A stretch of 64,000 nucleotides of DNA, taken from positions 4,030,001-4,094,000 of the forward strand of contig NZ_CP076607.1 in NCBI RefSeq assembly GCF_018966525.1, read 5' to 3'. The stretch comes from Paenibacillus sophorae. Its GTDB lineage: Bacteria; Bacillota; Bacilli; Paenibacillales; Paenibacillaceae. Shown here piece after piece: positions 9,092 to 17,394 of this stretch. The notes under the pieces are model-generated. The model ran no database searches. It was not told where the DNA came from and saw nothing but the letters and a program-made list of their open reading frames with translations. Position 1 is the stretch's first letter. Every line of letters starts with the position of its first letter. The translations under genes and the position numbers were made by a program.

Positions 9092-9145
9092 GCTGAATTT
9101 CGTAAAATTAAAAACATCTTTGTAACTTTAATAGCCATTCCGGAA

Positions 9146-9189
9146 AAGGCGGATTCCCTTTAACTACAAGGGTTTATCCGTCTTTTTTT
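9146..9189 (+). terminator. Rho-independent terminator after thiN
   Basis: Imperfect hairpin pairing GCGGAT/ATCCGT and CCCTT/AAGGG, then seven T. The rest of the thiN-hydrolase gap is A+T-rich. I looked for a cyclic-di-AMP riboswitch, which often precedes cell-wall hydrolases in this group, and saw none. Confidence 0.75.
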
Positions 9190-9372
9190 GTATATAGGGA
9201 TTTGTAAAGATTAATTTTTTGTAACTTTTAATGCAATTTTAATATAACGCTTACACTACCGGTCTGCTATGACTTTGGGCCAATCCATCCAAATTTTAGG
9301 CCGTTTCAAACCTGATATACTACGAACAGCCAAGACAACTACTTGGACAAACATCTTTGGAGGTACTATTAC

Positions 9373-9876
9373 ATGAATAAAGCAACTCTGATTCAAAAAG
9401 TACTTGTTGTTGGAGTATGTACAGCCATCGGATTTGGCGGAGTCATGGCGAGCGGTGAAGCAACACCGACCGCACAAGCCGCATCGGTGTCGACAACAGG
9501 CACGAAAATTGTCAGCTTAGGCAAACAATATATGGGAACACCTTATAAATTTGGCGTTACCACAAAGACGACCCGATATTTTGACTGTTCTTCCTTTACC
9601 AAATATATTTACGGCAAATACGGCGTCACCCTGCCCCGCACTTCGGTAAAGCAATCCAAAGTGGGCAGAGCCGTCTCTAAAGCCAATCTCCGCGTTGGCG
9701 ATCTCGTATTCTTCTCCAGCGGCAGCCGCGCTAACGGCAGTAACGTTACCCACGTGGCGGTTTATGCTGGGGGCGGAAAAATTCTGCACACTTACGGCTC
9801 TCCGGGTGTTACGATTTCCGACCTGAACTCCGGCAACTGGAAAAGAACGTATCTGAAAGCACGCCGCGTTCTGTAA
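9373..9876 (+). CDS. Secreted NlpC/P60 peptidoglycan endopeptidase
   Basis: Exported cell-wall hydrolase that cleaves within the stem peptide (D-Glu to diamino acid bond in the family). The start is the ATG at 9373, nine bases after GGAGGT. The N-terminus is a signal peptide (about 1-37, ending AQAA), followed by an NlpC/P60 domain with catalytic Cys72 in FDCSS, His127 in VTHVAVYAG and a third polar residue, probably His139. There is no SH3 or LysM anchoring domain, so this is a minimal 167-residue enzyme. Standalone gene, convergent with the response regulator. Confidence 0.9.
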   Translation: MNKATLIQKVLVVGVCTAIGFGGVMASGEATPTAQAASVSTTGTKIVSLGKQYMGTPYKFGVTTKTTRYFDCSSFTKYIYGKYGVTLPRTSVKQSKVGRAVSKANLRVGDLVFFSSGSRANGSNVTHVAVYAGGGKILHTYGSPGVTISDLNSGNWKRTYLKARRVL

Positions 9877-9908
9877 TTGCCCAGTACTGGCTGTCTGGCC
9901 GTATAAAC

Positions 9909-10652
9909 TTACGTATATGGCGCCATTTCCGGCGCCTTTACTACATAACCGGCGCCGCGGACCGTGTGGATCAGCTTCTGGCGGTGACCCTTATCCACCT
10001 TTAACCTGAGATGGCGGATGTACACATCCGTCACATTGGTGTCGGCGTGAAAATCATATCCCCAAACATGACGTAAAATATTCTCCCGGGAGCAAATCTC
10101 GCCGCTGTTGGCAACCAGATAATAGAGGAGCGCAAATTCTTTGGCGGTAAGCCTCAAATCCCGGCCGTCGCGGACGGCCCGCCGCCGGGACGGCTCAAGC
10201 GTCAGACCACCTAGCTTAAGCGTACCGCTCGCTCGCCGTCTGCTCGTAAGCGCCAGCAAATTCTCGATCCGGCACCGAAGCTCGCCGGGATGCAGCGGGT
10301 GAGCCATATAGTCGTTGGCTCCCGCCTTGAATGCGGCTTCGGCCGAGTCTCCGCCTTGCAGGCCGGAAATAACCAGTACCGGGAGATATTTGCCGTTCTC
10401 CCGAACGCTTATCACCGGATTCCAGCCTTCCCACTTCCCGCCTTCCGGGATCTCCGCTAAGAGCAATGCGGCGTCCCGCTGCCCAAGGCGGTCCCGAAGG
10501 CTCTCTACATCCGTAATTCTCACTACGGTCAGTCCCGTATCATGGAGCGCACGTTCGATTGCGCTCCGATCGTTAACCGGTCCCTGCGTCGCACCTTGAA
10601 AATCGCGTCCCTCCTTCCCTTCAGGGAAGAACCAAATGATCATCTCATCCAC
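9909..10652 (-). CDS. Atypical OmpR/PhoB-family response regulator
   Basis: DNA-binding regulator with a receiver-like domain (1-125) and a winged-helix effector (about 145-240; LTAKEFALLYYLV, HVWGYDF, TDVYIRHLRLKVD, IHTVRGAGYVV). The wing-helix half is canonical, but the receiver is not: the N-terminal acidic pair is replaced (MIIWFFPEG), the strand expected to end in the phosphoacceptor aspartate reads ALLLAEIPE with Ala at that position, and the conserved Lys-Pro has become His-Pro (YMAHPLHP). Activation by phosphorylation is therefore unlikely. No histidine kinase is adjacent. Start is GTG at 10652 after GGGGG. The targets are unknown. Confidence 0.85.
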   Translation of the reverse strand: MDEMIIWFFPEGKEGRDFQGATQGPVNDRSAIERALHDTGLTVVRITDVESLRDRLGQRDAALLLAEIPEGGKWEGWNPVISVRENGKYLPVLVISGLQGGDSAEAAFKAGANDYMAHPLHPGELRCRIENLLALTSRRRASGTLKLGGLTLEPSRRRAVRDGRDLRLTAKEFALLYYLVANSGEICSRENILRHVWGYDFHADTNVTDVYIRHLRLKVDKGHRQKLIHTVRGAGYVVKAPEMAPYT

Positions 10653-10720
10653 GGAAATCCCCCATATCCGCCGGCTATGCCTGTATTGAAATCCGGCGCT
10701 GCATAGGTCTAGATTTCCCT

Positions 10721-10754
10721 AAAATAAAACGGCCATTCCTAAGCGGATGGCCGT
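10721..10754 (-). terminator. Rho-independent terminator after the ThiF-like gene
   Basis: Perfect 8-bp stem ACGGCCAT / ATGGCCGT on the minus strand followed by TTTATTTT. Confidence 0.85.
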
Positions 10755-10764
10755 GTTTGTTCTT

Positions 10765-11835
10765 TTATCCAAAATAGCGGTGGTAGACGCTCCTCGCCGC
10801 CGATATGTCATTCGTTCCGTGAACAAGCGCTCTCCCGTCCCCAAATACGACGACCCGGTAATCCCCGTCATTGAAGGAGACGAGATACGGATTGATGTCC
10901 ACCTTGCCAAGTCCCAGCCTGGACAACCTATGCGCGGTGTCGGGAAGCGAAATCGAGCTTCGGACCGCAGGACGAATCTGCACCGTATTCCGCCCGCAGA
11001 GCACGTCGCTGCGCTCCGTGTTCGCCGCGGACAGATACGGATACACCGGATCTTTGCCGCATGAAGGGCAGTGCTCCTTGCGGGCGGCGCCGACGCCGAT
11101 TTCCTGGTACTCATTTCGCCAGATGTCAAATGTAAGCAGCTTCCGGCGGAGCTGCTCCTTGCGCCCGCCCAGCAGCTTAATCGCTTCGGCGGTTGCGTTC
11201 GATGTGACCATCTGCACGGCTTGCGGCAGAATGCCCGCCGTGTCGCAGGTGTCCCCGCCAAGCGGAACGGTGCCGAGCAGGCAGTTGAGGCATGGCGTCT
11301 CGCCGGGAATGAAGGTATAAGTAACTCCGTAGCTTGCCACACAGGCGCCATATATCCATGGAATGCCATGCTTCTGGGCAATGTCGTTGAGGATGAGCCG
11401 GGTATCGAAATTATCCGTACCGTCCATAATGAGATCGATTCCCGGTACGAGAGCCTCCAGTTCTTCCGCGCGAACGTCCATGATATGACTCTCGACCGTC
11501 ACTTCGGAGTTAATCGCCGACAGCCTTGCTTTGGCTGCCGCCGCTTTGGGTATGCGGCGTTCGGCATCTTCTTCCGTGTATAATTGCTGACGCTGCAGAT
11601 TGCTCCATTCCACATAGTCCCGGTCGGCAATGACGACTCGTCCGACTCCGCAGCGGACCAGCGTCTCGGCAATGCCCGTTCCAAGCGCTCCCGCTCCAAC
11701 GACAAGCACGCTCGATCCTGCCAGCTTCCGCTGGCCCTCCGCGCCAAAGGGTGCAAACCGAACCTGGCGGGAGTAACGCCCTTCTCTTCCGGCGGCCGAG
11801 GAAGCCGTATTTTCTCTATCTTGATCTTTCTCCAT
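10765..11835 (-). CDS. ThiF/MoeB/HesA-family adenylyltransferase (E1-like)
   Basis: Adenylates the C-terminal Gly-Gly of a ubiquitin-like sulfur carrier (ThiS or MoaD in characterised members). The 356 residues show the Rossmann GAGALG (47-52), DRDYVEWSNLQRQ, the DGTDNFDTR acceptor motif, four zinc cysteines (Cys182, Cys185, Cys256, Cys259), the catalytic-cysteine position Cys197 in GGDTCDTAG, and a C-terminal extension of about 75 residues that is not a clear rhodanese domain. No sulfur carrier gene lies nearby, so whether it serves thiamine or molybdopterin synthesis cannot be decided here. RBS AGGAAGGGG upstream of the ATG. Confidence 0.88.
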   Translation of the reverse strand: MEKDQDRENTASSAAGREGRYSRQVRFAPFGAEGQRKLAGSSVLVVGAGALGTGIAETLVRCGVGRVVIADRDYVEWSNLQRQQLYTEEDAERRIPKAAAAKARLSAINSEVTVESHIMDVRAEELEALVPGIDLIMDGTDNFDTRLILNDIAQKHGIPWIYGACVASYGVTYTFIPGETPCLNCLLGTVPLGGDTCDTAGILPQAVQMVTSNATAEAIKLLGGRKEQLRRKLLTFDIWRNEYQEIGVGAARKEHCPSCGKDPVYPYLSAANTERSDVLCGRNTVQIRPAVRSSISLPDTAHRLSRLGLGKVDINPYLVSFNDGDYRVVVFGDGRALVHGTNDISAARSVYHRYFG

Positions 11836-11861
11836 CCCGTTTGTCCCCTTCCTATATTCAA

Positions 11862-11903
11862 AAGTCCGGGAAATACGGCGCCTATTCGCCGTCTCCCGGA
11901 CTT
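11862..11903 (-). terminator. Hairpin terminator after the ABC-F gene
   Basis: Long minus-strand hairpin AAGTCCGGG / CCCGGACTT with inner ACGGCG / CGCCGT pairing, followed by only four T. It lies between the ABC-F stop and the ThiF-like gene. Confidence 0.7.
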
Positions 11904-11937
11904 CTCGTTTAAATTCTGGGCAAAGCTGTAGCGCGTG

Positions 11938-13491
11938 CTAGACGGATTGTGTGGACCACTGCTCCACGTTCCACGTTTTGGTTACCCAATCTTCATAGAA
12001 ATCGGGTTCGTGGGAAACGAGCAGAACGGTGCCCTTATACTCCTTGAGCGCCCGTTTCAGCTCATCCTTCGCCACAACGTCCAGGTGATTCGTCGGTTCG
12101 TCGAACAGAACCCAGTTGCTCTCACGCATCAACAGCTTGCACAGCCGGACCTTCGCCTGCTCGCCCCCGCTCAGCATGTTGAGCGGACGGGTAATATGCT
12201 CGTTCTTCAGGCCGCAGCGCGCCAGATGGGCCCGTACTTCATGCTGATTCAGACTCGAGAACTCATTCCAGACATCGTCGATTGGCGTGATGTTGCCAGC
12301 CTTGACCTCTTGCTGGAAATAGGCGGGATGCAGGAAGTCGCCCCGGTAGGTCTTCCCGTTCAGCGGCGGAATAACGCCCAGAATCGTCTTCAGCAGCGTC
12401 GATTTGCCGACCCCGTTGCAGCCGACGATAGCGATCTTTTCCCCGCGTTCGATCGTCATGTTCAGCTTGGGCAGCAGCGGACGGTCATAGCCGATCTCGA
12501 AGTCAATGCCTTCAAATACCGTCTTGCCGCTTGCCCGGCTCTCTTTGAACTGGAACGTAGGCTTGACGGCTTCTTCCGGCTTGTCGATCCGCTCCAGACG
12601 TTCAAGCTGCTTCTCCCGGCTCTTGGCCCGTCCCGACGTCGAGTACCGCGCCTTGTTCCGCTGGATGAAATCCTCCTGCTTTTTGATGAATTCCTGCTGC
12701 TTCTCATAAGCGTCAATATGCTGCGTCTTATTGATGTACGCCATATCCAGGAACTTCTCATAATTGGCTGTATAGCGCGTCAGCTTCGCAAATTCCAGAT
12801 GATAGACGACATCGACGACCTTGTTCATGAACTCCGTGTCATGAGAAATCAGGATGAATGCATACGGATATTGCTTCAAATAATTGGTCAGCCAATCGAT
12901 ATGCTCCACATCGAGATAGTTGGTCGGCTCGTCAAGCAGCAGCACGTTCGGCTTCTCCAGCAGCAGCTTGGCCAGCAGCACTTTCGTCCGTTGTCCGCCG
13001 CTAAGGCTCGCCACGTCCCGGTCCAGTCCGATCGCGGACAGTCCGAGACCGTTGCCCATCTCCTCCACTTTAACGTCGATTAAATAGAAGTCGCCAATAT
13101 CAAGCTGCTCCTGGATTTCGCCCATCTGCTCAAGCAAGAGCTCCAGCTCTTCCGGCGAGGCGTCGGCCATTTTCTCGGTAATGCCCATCATTTCCTGCTC
13201 CAGCTCAAGCAGCGGCAAGAACGCGTCCTTCAGCACATCGCGTATCGTCTTACCCGGGGTCAGAACCGTGTGCTGGTCAAGGTAGCCATAGCGGACCTTC
13301 GGGGTCCATTCCACCTTGCCGCTGTCTTTCAGCAGCTTTCCCGTCAAAATATTCATCAGTGTCGACTTGCCAACACCGTTCGCTCCCACCAGACCGACAT
13401 GCTCGCCCGCGAGCAGCCGGAACGATACATTCTTGAACAGCTGACGGTCCCCAAAATTGTGGGCAACGTCTTCTACAGTAAGTAAACTCAT
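11938..13491 (-). CDS. ABC-F family ATPase
   Basis: Soluble ATPase with two ABC domains and no membrane segment; characterised ABC-F proteins act on the ribosome as translation factors or antibiotic-resistance proteins. Walker A1 is GANGVGKST (36-44), the first signature is SLSGGQRTKV, Walker B1 is LLLDEPTNYLD; the second domain has GCNGVGKST, MLSGGEQAKV and LFDEPTNHLD. The charged interdomain linker (about 245-310) is the region that enters the ribosome in the family. It has 517 residues, a common size for housekeeping members such as YkpA/YbiT types. RBS GGAG is five bases before the ATG. The exact subfamily is not assigned. Confidence 0.92.
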   Translation of the reverse strand: MSLLTVEDVAHNFGDRQLFKNVSFRLLAGEHVGLVGANGVGKSTLMNILTGKLLKDSGKVEWTPKVRYGYLDQHTVLTPGKTIRDVLKDAFLPLLELEQEMMGITEKMADASPEELELLLEQMGEIQEQLDIGDFYLIDVKVEEMGNGLGLSAIGLDRDVASLSGGQRTKVLLAKLLLEKPNVLLLDEPTNYLDVEHIDWLTNYLKQYPYAFILISHDTEFMNKVVDVVYHLEFAKLTRYTANYEKFLDMAYINKTQHIDAYEKQQEFIKKQEDFIQRNKARYSTSGRAKSREKQLERLERIDKPEEAVKPTFQFKESRASGKTVFEGIDFEIGYDRPLLPKLNMTIERGEKIAIVGCNGVGKSTLLKTILGVIPPLNGKTYRGDFLHPAYFQQEVKAGNITPIDDVWNEFSSLNQHEVRAHLARCGLKNEHITRPLNMLSGGEQAKVRLCKLLMRESNWVLFDEPTNHLDVVAKDELKRALKEYKGTVLLVSHEPDFYEDWVTKTWNVEQWSTQSV

Positions 13492-13608
13492 AAATTCTCC
13501 GCAAGCTCCTATCTATATTTAAAATCATGGATATTCCGCAAGGCATACAACGATTAATTTTAGCATAAAAATCCCGTTTTCCGAAATATAAATGTTTACA
13601 TTTCTTTT

Positions 13609-15105
13609 TCATTTACGCTGAAAAAAGCGCCCTTTTTTCCTTCTGCTTCCTTTTTCCAATATACCGGCGAGCATGCTGCGAAGTTCCGATTCCAGGTTTC
13701 CGCCGACTGCGAGGGGATCTGGCTGAAAAGGCAAGGCGTACACTTCCCGGACTCCCAGCGTCCGCCTTAGCAGATCGGCGGCATGGACTCCCGCCAGCGG
13801 AAGACCGATCTTCCAGCCGCTGCCCGGCCCCCAGCCGCTGCGGCGGAGCCATTGGAGCGTCTCCTCCATTCGCCAATCCGCCCCCGACGCAAGCAGCAGG
13901 GGAATGTCGCCTCGGGCGAATTCAGCTCCCGCTCCCTCATACTCCCCGCTGCCGATATCAAGGACAATGTATCGGTAGCGGGCAGCAAGTTCCTCCAGAG
14001 TGCCATCCTCAGGGCGTTTCCAGCAATGAATGCCGTTTACATCTAAAGGACCTTCCGTTTCCTCGGATGGAATAGGCCTGCCGGAAGCTTCGGCTAATGA
14101 TCTTATCCGTCCGTATACAGGCGATTCGGGAGCATAATCGACCCAAGCCACTGGACCAAAGCGGCCAAGTAGACGTGCAGCCGCCAGAGACGTGTGCGTG
14201 GTGCCGATGCCAGAGGCCGTCCCCATTAGCGTCACGGTTTGCGCTTTGCCCTGGGCAGGCAGTGCTGTCCGCGCAAACTCTTGCTGCCGTATTCCGGCGG
14301 ATGAGCCCTCTTTGACACCCTCTAGTATTCGTAGCACTTCTTCCGCGCTGCCGTATCGGTCATCCGGCCTTGGCCGGAGCAGCCGCCGCAGCACAGGAAC
14401 CAGCATATCGGGTAGTCGTCCCTCCAGCCTGCGTTCCATTCCCGCTGCCCATACGCTATATTTGCCTCCGGTTGCCAAATACAGCAGCAGCGCCCCCAAT
14501 CCGTACAGATCGGAGCGGTGATCGCTCTCGCCGCTCCCGTACTGCTCCGGAGCGGCGAAGCCGACCGTACCCAGCTTGACCGTATCTTCTTCCGCGCCGC
14601 CCCTATGCCTGCGGGCGATCCCGAAATCGATCAGCATCAGCCCTTTTTCCGGAGCCAGCATAATGTTCGAGGGCTTCAGATCACGATAGACGATAGGCGG
14701 GCGATGCCCGTGAAGATACTGCAGCACCTCCAGCAGCTGCTTGGCGAACAGGAGCAAAGTCTCTCCCGGAATTTTCCCGCCTACAGAATCCATATAACGG
14801 CTCAGTGTCAAGCCTTCGATATAGTCCATTACGAGATAGGAGTAGCCGTCTTCATCCGGCGGAAAAAAATCGACGACTCGGGGAAGCCTTCTATGATCCA
14901 GACTGATCAGCAGCTCCGCTTCGGCCTGAACGTTTCCATAATCTTGATTTTCCGTCACACATTCTTTAACGGCCCAGCGCTTGCCGGGCAGACGCAAATC
15001 CTCCCCCAGATGCACATGACTGCTTCCCCCCGATCCGATAATGCCGGCAATGGCGTATCGGCCATCCAAGATCTGCCCGGGTCTCAGCTTTGATTTATAG
15101 CGCAT
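13609..15105 (-). CDS. Soluble Hanks-type Ser/Thr kinase fused to a ParA/MinD-like P-loop domain
   Basis: The N-terminal 265 residues form a complete eukaryotic-type kinase: glycine loop IIGSGGSS, ATP lysine Lys47 (WAVKE), catalytic loop VYRDLKPSN (Asp142, Asn147), and DFG Asp160 with GTVGFAAPEQYG. Unlike PknB/PrkC there is no transmembrane helix and no PASTA repeat. The C-terminal half (about 290-480) begins with TLMGTASGIGTTHTSLA, resembling the deviant Walker A region of ParA/MinD ATPases but without the lysine, followed by VAWVDYAPESP and IVLDIGSGEYEG, which match Walker A' / Walker B-like strands. I infer a sensor or scaffold role for it; no function is known. Standalone, ATG seven bases after GGAGGAG. 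Confidence 0.85.
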   Translation of the reverse strand: MRYKSKLRPGQILDGRYAIAGIIGSGGSSHVHLGEDLRLPGKRWAVKECVTENQDYGNVQAEAELLISLDHRRLPRVVDFFPPDEDGYSYLVMDYIEGLTLSRYMDSVGGKIPGETLLLFAKQLLEVLQYLHGHRPPIVYRDLKPSNIMLAPEKGLMLIDFGIARRHRGGAEEDTVKLGTVGFAAPEQYGSGESDHRSDLYGLGALLLYLATGGKYSVWAAGMERRLEGRLPDMLVPVLRRLLRPRPDDRYGSAEEVLRILEGVKEGSSAGIRQQEFARTALPAQGKAQTVTLMGTASGIGTTHTSLAAARLLGRFGPVAWVDYAPESPVYGRIRSLAEASGRPIPSEETEGPLDVNGIHCWKRPEDGTLEELAARYRYIVLDIGSGEYEGAGAEFARGDIPLLLASGADWRMEETLQWLRRSGWGPGSGWKIGLPLAGVHAADLLRRTLGVREVYALPFQPDPLAVGGNLESELRSMLAGILEKGSRRKKGRFFQRK

Positions 15106-15130
15106 TTTCTTTCTCCTCCAGCACCAAATT

Positions 15131-15196
15131 TAAATAAAGAAAAGCACCCCGCTGCCGTAAGCCGCATCTTTAGCGGTTCACTTCGGCGGGATGCTT
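15131..15196 (-). terminator. Terminator at the end of the repair/methyltransferase operon
   Basis: Minus-strand AAGCATCCCGC pairs with GCGGGGTGCTT (one G-U pair) across a loop that can itself pair, followed by TTTTCTTTATTTA. It lies 30 bp past the stop of the methyltransferase gene. Confidence 0.8.
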
Positions 15197-15224
15197 TCCC
15201 AGAACTATCATATAGGACATGCCA

Positions 15225-16292
15225 TTAATATTTAATCATATAAAGTGTTATTTCGTCCCGATTATGAAACAGCTGCTTGGCCCGCTGAATTTGCATTCGC
15301 TCGGCTTCAAACATAGCTGTAATCTCTTTGATCAGAGCCAGCGGCTTCTTATACATCAGCTTCAAGGTGACGACCGCGGTTCCTCCGGGTGCCAGGCTGT
15401 ACAGCAGTCCAGTCACCAGCTTGGCCATCAGCTTCGGACTCCAGCTCATGTCGCAGACGAGCAGATCAAATTCATTCTCTTTGAATTTGACCTCTCCGGC
15501 ATTTTTGCGCAGCACTTTTAGGGCGGGATTATCCTTTAGCGATTCATGCATGCGCGCCGGATCGACGGCTGTCACCGCCAGGCCCCGTTCCAGCAGGAAC
15601 GACGTCCAGCCGCCGGGCGCCGCCCCGATATCGAGCGCTCGCCGGAAGCTGCCGAATGGAATGCCGAATTCCTTCTCCGCTTCCATCAGCTTGAACTTCG
15701 CCCGTGAAATTTGGCCGTCCTCGCGGCGGAAACGGATCGCTCCGCCGTTCCAATCGCTTAAATTGTCCTCGGGACGGGAAGCCCCAGCGTACAGCGCGTT
15801 CGAGGCCGCATAGACCGAGACGATCCATGCCGGACTCTGCACGGTAAATTCGGCTGCGACGCCTTCAAGCTTGGCCTGCAGCCATTCACGCAGCTCGCCC
15901 GGACTTTCGCGCCAGAACGAATCATCGGTCTTGCGCACCTGTATGGCAATCCGCTCCCCTTGGAGCTCACTTCGGCGGCTCAAATAAACCGCCAGCCGCT
16001 CCAGCGCTTCGCTTCCGCCTTCGTCCTGCAGCTGGACCGGCTGAATATGGCGCAGAAATATTGGCGGGTTCTCCTCAAGACGCCTCGCGACTTCTTCCGG
16101 CTCCGCCTGAAGCGTAGCCAAGAAGATTTCTCCTGGCAGCAGCAGCGTACTCTTGACCGAGCCGAACTGGCGCCGCAGTTCCTCCTGGGCATAGGGGGCA
16201 AAGCCGTGATTGGCGGTGCAAATGTATCTTGAAACCGTCTCGCTTACCGAAGGAGACGGACTTTGTTCTAAGTTGGGGTTAAGCTCGTTCAA
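15225..16292 (-). CDS. RlmM/FtsJ-like SAM-dependent RNA methyltransferase
   Basis: Predicted 2'-O-ribose methyltransferase of RNA. The C-terminal half has the Rossmann motif LDIGAAPGGWTSFLLERG (about 220-240), the DLLVCDMSWSP strand and a TLKLMYKK segment, matching the K-D-K-E arrangement of FtsJ enzymes; the N-terminal half (YICTANHGFAPYAQEELRR and following) resembles the THUMP-bearing region of RlmM-type proteins. I start at TTG 16292, nine bases after GGAGG; its TTG shares two bases with the TGA of the ABC ATPase gene (TTGA), so translation is coupled. The 355 residues are close to RlmM size. The RNA target is not known. Confidence 0.82.
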   Translation of the reverse strand: MNELNPNLEQSPSPSVSETVSRYICTANHGFAPYAQEELRRQFGSVKSTLLLPGEIFLATLQAEPEEVARRLEENPPIFLRHIQPVQLQDEGGSEALERLAVYLSRRSELQGERIAIQVRKTDDSFWRESPGELREWLQAKLEGVAAEFTVQSPAWIVSVYAASNALYAGASRPEDNLSDWNGGAIRFRREDGQISRAKFKLMEAEKEFGIPFGSFRRALDIGAAPGGWTSFLLERGLAVTAVDPARMHESLKDNPALKVLRKNAGEVKFKENEFDLLVCDMSWSPKLMAKLVTGLLYSLAPGGTAVVTLKLMYKKPLALIKEITAMFEAERMQIQRAKQLFHNRDEITLYMIKY

Positions 16293-17077
16293 ATGGATGA
16301 ACCTCCACGTTTTATTTTTATCCAGGGACGCTCTTCCTCCCATTCGATCTCCACGGGAAGCTCATAGGCGGCAAGCATCATCTCTCCGGTCAGCACTTCT
16401 TTCTTCGGTCCCGCCCCGGCCAGCCTGCCTTCACGGATCAGCGCTACGTGTGTAAACAGCGGCACAATCTCCTCGACATGATGCGTGACATACACGACGG
16501 TTACCTCCCGGCGGTTCAGCTTGTCCACCTCAGCCAGCATTTTTTCCCGTTCATAAAGATCCAGTCCCGCGCAGGGCTCATCCATAATGAGCAGCTTCGG
16601 GTCCGCCATCAGGCAGCGCGCCAGCATCGCCTTCTTGCGTTCTCCCTGCGACAGCGTGCCGAAGGTATGATTAGCCAGACGGCCCATATTCATGTCTTCC
16701 AAAAGCGCAATCGCCTTGGCCTTAATCTCACCGGGAATCTGCTGATAAAAGCGCAGGTAGGCGTATGCCCCGGTGGCCACCACCTCCCAGACGGGATCAC
16801 GGAGCGTCAGCTTCTCCATTAGCGAAGGCCCAATGTAGCCGATTTCCTTGCGCACTTCGCGCAAATCAACCTGGCCGTAGGTGTGGCCGAGCACCTTGAC
16901 CGTGCCGCTGCTTGGGAACAGATAGCCGGTCATCATCTCCAATAAGGTCGTCTTGCCCGAACCGTTGCGTCCGAGGATCACCCAATTCTCGCCCTCTTTA
17001 ATATCCAGAGATACTTCGTCCAGAATTAGGCTCTGCTCCCTGCGCAGGGTAATATGCTGTAAAGAAATCATTATCAA
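16289..17077 (-). CDS. ABC transporter ATP-binding protein, YlmA-like, without a partner permease
   Basis: Single ABC domain of 262 residues with Walker A GRNGSGKTT (about 36-44), Q-loop, signature TLSQGERKKAM, Walker B LLIMDEPCAGLD and a His switch in VTHHVEEI. No permease, binding protein or membrane segment is encoded next to it, so it may be a stand-alone regulator like other orphan ABC proteins or may pair with a distant permease. The TTG at 17077 overlaps the upstream stop as TTGA and lies six bases after AAGGAG; an ATG two codons later (17071) is the alternative. Part of the coupled operon. Confidence 0.85.
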   Translation of the reverse strand: MIMISLQHITLRREQSLILDEVSLDIKEGENWVILGRNGSGKTTLLEMMTGYLFPSSGTVKVLGHTYGQVDLREVRKEIGYIGPSLMEKLTLRDPVWEVVATGAYAYLRFYQQIPGEIKAKAIALLEDMNMGRLANHTFGTLSQGERKKAMLARCLMADPKLLIMDEPCAGLDLYEREKMLAEVDKLNRREVTVVYVTHHVEEIVPLFTHVALIREGRLAGAGPKKEVLTGEMMLAAYELPVEIEWEEERPWIKIKRGGSSI

Positions 17078-17394
17078 TTCACGCTCCTTATGTATTCCAG
17101 CACACGCTCCACCGAATATAACGCATAATGAATGCGCGGCGGACGGCCTCGGTCTGCGTCAAATACAAGCAGCGCCGGAACGCTGGCAATACGGTACTGC
17201 CACACGATGCTTGGGAGAAGATTAACATTGCCGGAAACAAGCGCATAATCCCGGGGAAGCAGATGTTCAGCGACATCCATCATGCGGCGGGCGACTTTGC
17301 ATGTACCGCAGAGCGGCGTCTCCAGGAAGACGGCAAGGTGTGTCCCGCTGCGGCCGATCGCCTCCAGCAGTTCGTGTTCATTCATTTCCTTCAT
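17074..17394 (-). CDS. Thioredoxin-family protein with a CGTC active site
   Basis: Small cytoplasmic thiol-disulfide protein of 106 residues (YtpP-like by sequence character). Active site LCGTCK has Cys29 and Cys32, and the cis-proline occurs in IASVPALLVF. The C-terminal helix is intact. Its ATG overlaps the TGA of the receiver-domain gene (ATGA) and its own stop overlaps the next TTG start, so it is translationally coupled on both sides. Substrates are unknown; position in a DNA-repair operon suggests redox protection of a neighbour, which is inference. Confidence 0.88.
   Translation of the reverse strand: MKEMNEHELLEAIGRSGTHLAVFLETPLCGTCKVARRMMDVAEHLLPRDYALVSGNVNLLPSIVWQYRIASVPALLVFDADRGRPPRIHYALYSVERVLEYIRSVN

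Noticed and set aside
9092..9372. Cyclic-di-AMP riboswitch before the cell-wall hydrolase
   Set aside because: No conserved core seen; the gap is A+T-rich with only the thiN terminator.
11935..13083. 382-codon plus-strand frame opposite the ABC-F gene
   Set aside because: Antisense shadow of an ABC-F gene; no start signal.
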